DNA from: 12-FULL-44-12b sp964348525
GTDB lineage: Bacteria; Patescibacteriota; Minisyncoccia; Phycocordibacterales; Zambryskibacteraceae
Assembly (NCBI GenBank): GCA_964348525.1
Contig: CAYGCY010000002.1
Coordinates: 1 to 64,000, forward strand
Reading direction: 5' to 3'
Length of the DNA stretch: 64,000 nt
This document shows, in pieces, positions 63,649-64,000 of this stretch. How positions within the stretch are numbered: position 1 is the first letter of the stretch; each line of letters opens with the position of its first letter. The notes under the pieces were generated by a model. It saw only the letters and a list, made by a program, of their open reading frames with translations, searched no databases and had not been told where the DNA came from. Position numbers and translations under genes: made by a program.

Positions 63649-63849
63649 ATGAGTATCAGTGGTGAGGAAATGGAAGTAATGGGCAGAGCCTCGATACTTC
63701 TGGACAAGCTCAAGAAAAGGGGCTTGGACCCTGAAGAATTTGACGAACTGCGTCGGCTTCAATCCATGTGCCCACACAATTCACGGCCTGTGGACTTCAT
63801 GCACAACGGAGAAGATTGCGAAGCTTGTGGCATGCACCTCGGTACATAA
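63649..63849 (+). CDS. Small helical Cys/His protein (66 aa), SD-led single gene
   Basis: 66 residues from the ATG at 63649, with AAGGAG 6 nt upstream; an earlier in-frame ATG at 63571 lies inside the preceding terminator. A helical N-terminus ('RASILLDKLKKRGLDPEEFD') precedes a likely zinc site 'MCPHNSRP..DCEACGMHLG' (C, H, C-x2-C, H). Unrecognised. TATAAA upstream at about 63615 may be its -10. It has its own terminator. Confidence 0.65.
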   Translation: MSISGEEMEVMGRASILLDKLKKRGLDPEEFDELRRLQSMCPHNSRPVDFMHNGEDCEACGMHLGT

Positions 63850-63875
63850 AGGGGCCCCTGTGGCCCCTTTTGTTT
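63848..63875. terminator. Terminator between the 63649 gene and uvrA
   Basis: AAAGGGGCC-CCTGT-GGCCCCTTTT followed by GTTT. Confidence 0.85.
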
Positions 63876-64000
63876 ACTTGTTTTTCTTTAGCGCTTTTTT
63901 CAAATATCTGCCCGTGTGAGTATCTGTAGTAGCCACGTTTTCAGGAGTACCTTTTGCTACTATTCGTCCCCCGCCTATTCCTCCCTCTGGCCCAACGTCT
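63874..64000 (-). CDS. uvrA: Excinuclease ABC subunit A, C-terminal end (rest outside window)
   Basis: Minus-strand frame from the window edge to a TAA at 63876-63874: 'VGPEGGIGGGRIVAKGTPEN' followed by 'THTGRYLKKALKKNK'. This is the typical UvrA tail, (D/L)GPEGGxxGGxIVAxGTPE..SHTGxYL. UvrA finds bulky DNA lesions with UvrB. Only ~41 residues are visible. It would be next to uvrC but for the two small genes between them. Confidence 0.9.
   Translation of the reverse strand, partial: DVGPEGGIGGGRIVAKGTPENVATTDTHTGRYLKKALKKNK

Noticed and set aside
63292..63849. Integron-like gene cassettes with attC hairpins
   Set aside because: The hairpins are ordinary terminators with U tracts; no attC core sites and no integrase are seen in the window.
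1..64000. CRISPR array, IS element or prophage
   Set aside because: No regularly spaced direct repeats, transposase, integrase or phage structural genes found; the baseplate-J-like gene is a membrane protein common in CPR.

Overview
The window looks like part of a small, AT-rich bacterial genome of the Candidate Phyla Radiation (Patescibacteria, most likely a Parcubacteria-type lineage). This is inferred from the trimmed housekeeping enzymes (AlaRS without C-Ala, AspRS without the GAD insert, UvrC without HhH), the membrane-protein families typical of that group, and the mixture of essential genes with many unrecognised short ones. A run of ten N at 5700-5709 shows it is an assembled scaffold, probably metagenomic. 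I recognise no IS element, prophage or CRISPR array.

Layout. 1-1509: dockerin protein (5' end missing) and a membrane-anchored cohesin-like protein. 1557-2964: tRNA-Glu, a structured spacer and small genes. 3028-13661: secretion-type ATPase, YqeY, RmuC, L21, RecR, DnaB, CysRS, S41 protease, L9. 13715-18675: zinc protein, L27, a MacAB-like ABC exporter operon, lytic transglycosylase. 18714-19809: VKOR plus DsbA oxidative folding pair. 20153-20926: a largely non-coding 770-bp gap holding one 45-aa ORF. 20927-35617 (minus): a long wall, division, chromosome, aminoacyl-tRNA and chaperone block (M23 hydrolase, GltX, MurG, FtsW, MraY, DD-carboxypeptidase, ScpB, ScpA, AspRS, TrpRS, DnaJ, DnaK, GrpE). 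35712-39746 (minus): ribosomal and RNA polymerase alpha operon (infA-rpmJ-rpsM-rpsK-rpsD-rpoA-rplQ-rplM-rpsI). 39768-56245: baseplate-J-like protein, AlaRS, uracil-DNA glycosylase, exonuclease, ATP-cone nuclease, MnmA, MltG, a paralogue of the secretion ATPase N-terminus, a sigma-region-4/HARE regulator, LeuRS, YchF, a DMT permease and an IMPase. 56336-64000: a kinase, tRNA-Tyr with tyrS, several small genes, SWIB protein, three tRNA-Ala genes with tRNA-derived repeats, Ddl, UvrC, and the UvrA C-terminus.

Two styles of gene are interleaved. Core genes typically have a TATAAT-like -10 box ending only 6-9 nt before the start codon and no Shine-Dalgarno, so many should make leaderless mRNAs. Scattered between them are about 14 single genes, mostly small, with visibly more G/C-rich codons. 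Nearly all have a GGAG-type Shine-Dalgarno, several have a near-consensus TTGACA/TATAAT promoter, and most end in an intrinsic terminator. Several encode tiny Cys/His-rich proteins, and one is a complete tyrS plus tRNA-Tyr unit. This layer of autonomous SD-led cassettes in a leaderless genome is the most unusual feature of the window. The second is the alanine tRNA locus at 60174-60622, where two of three tRNA-Ala genes lack U55 and one also lacks the D-loop GG. That combination recalls tRNAs that do not take part in translation.
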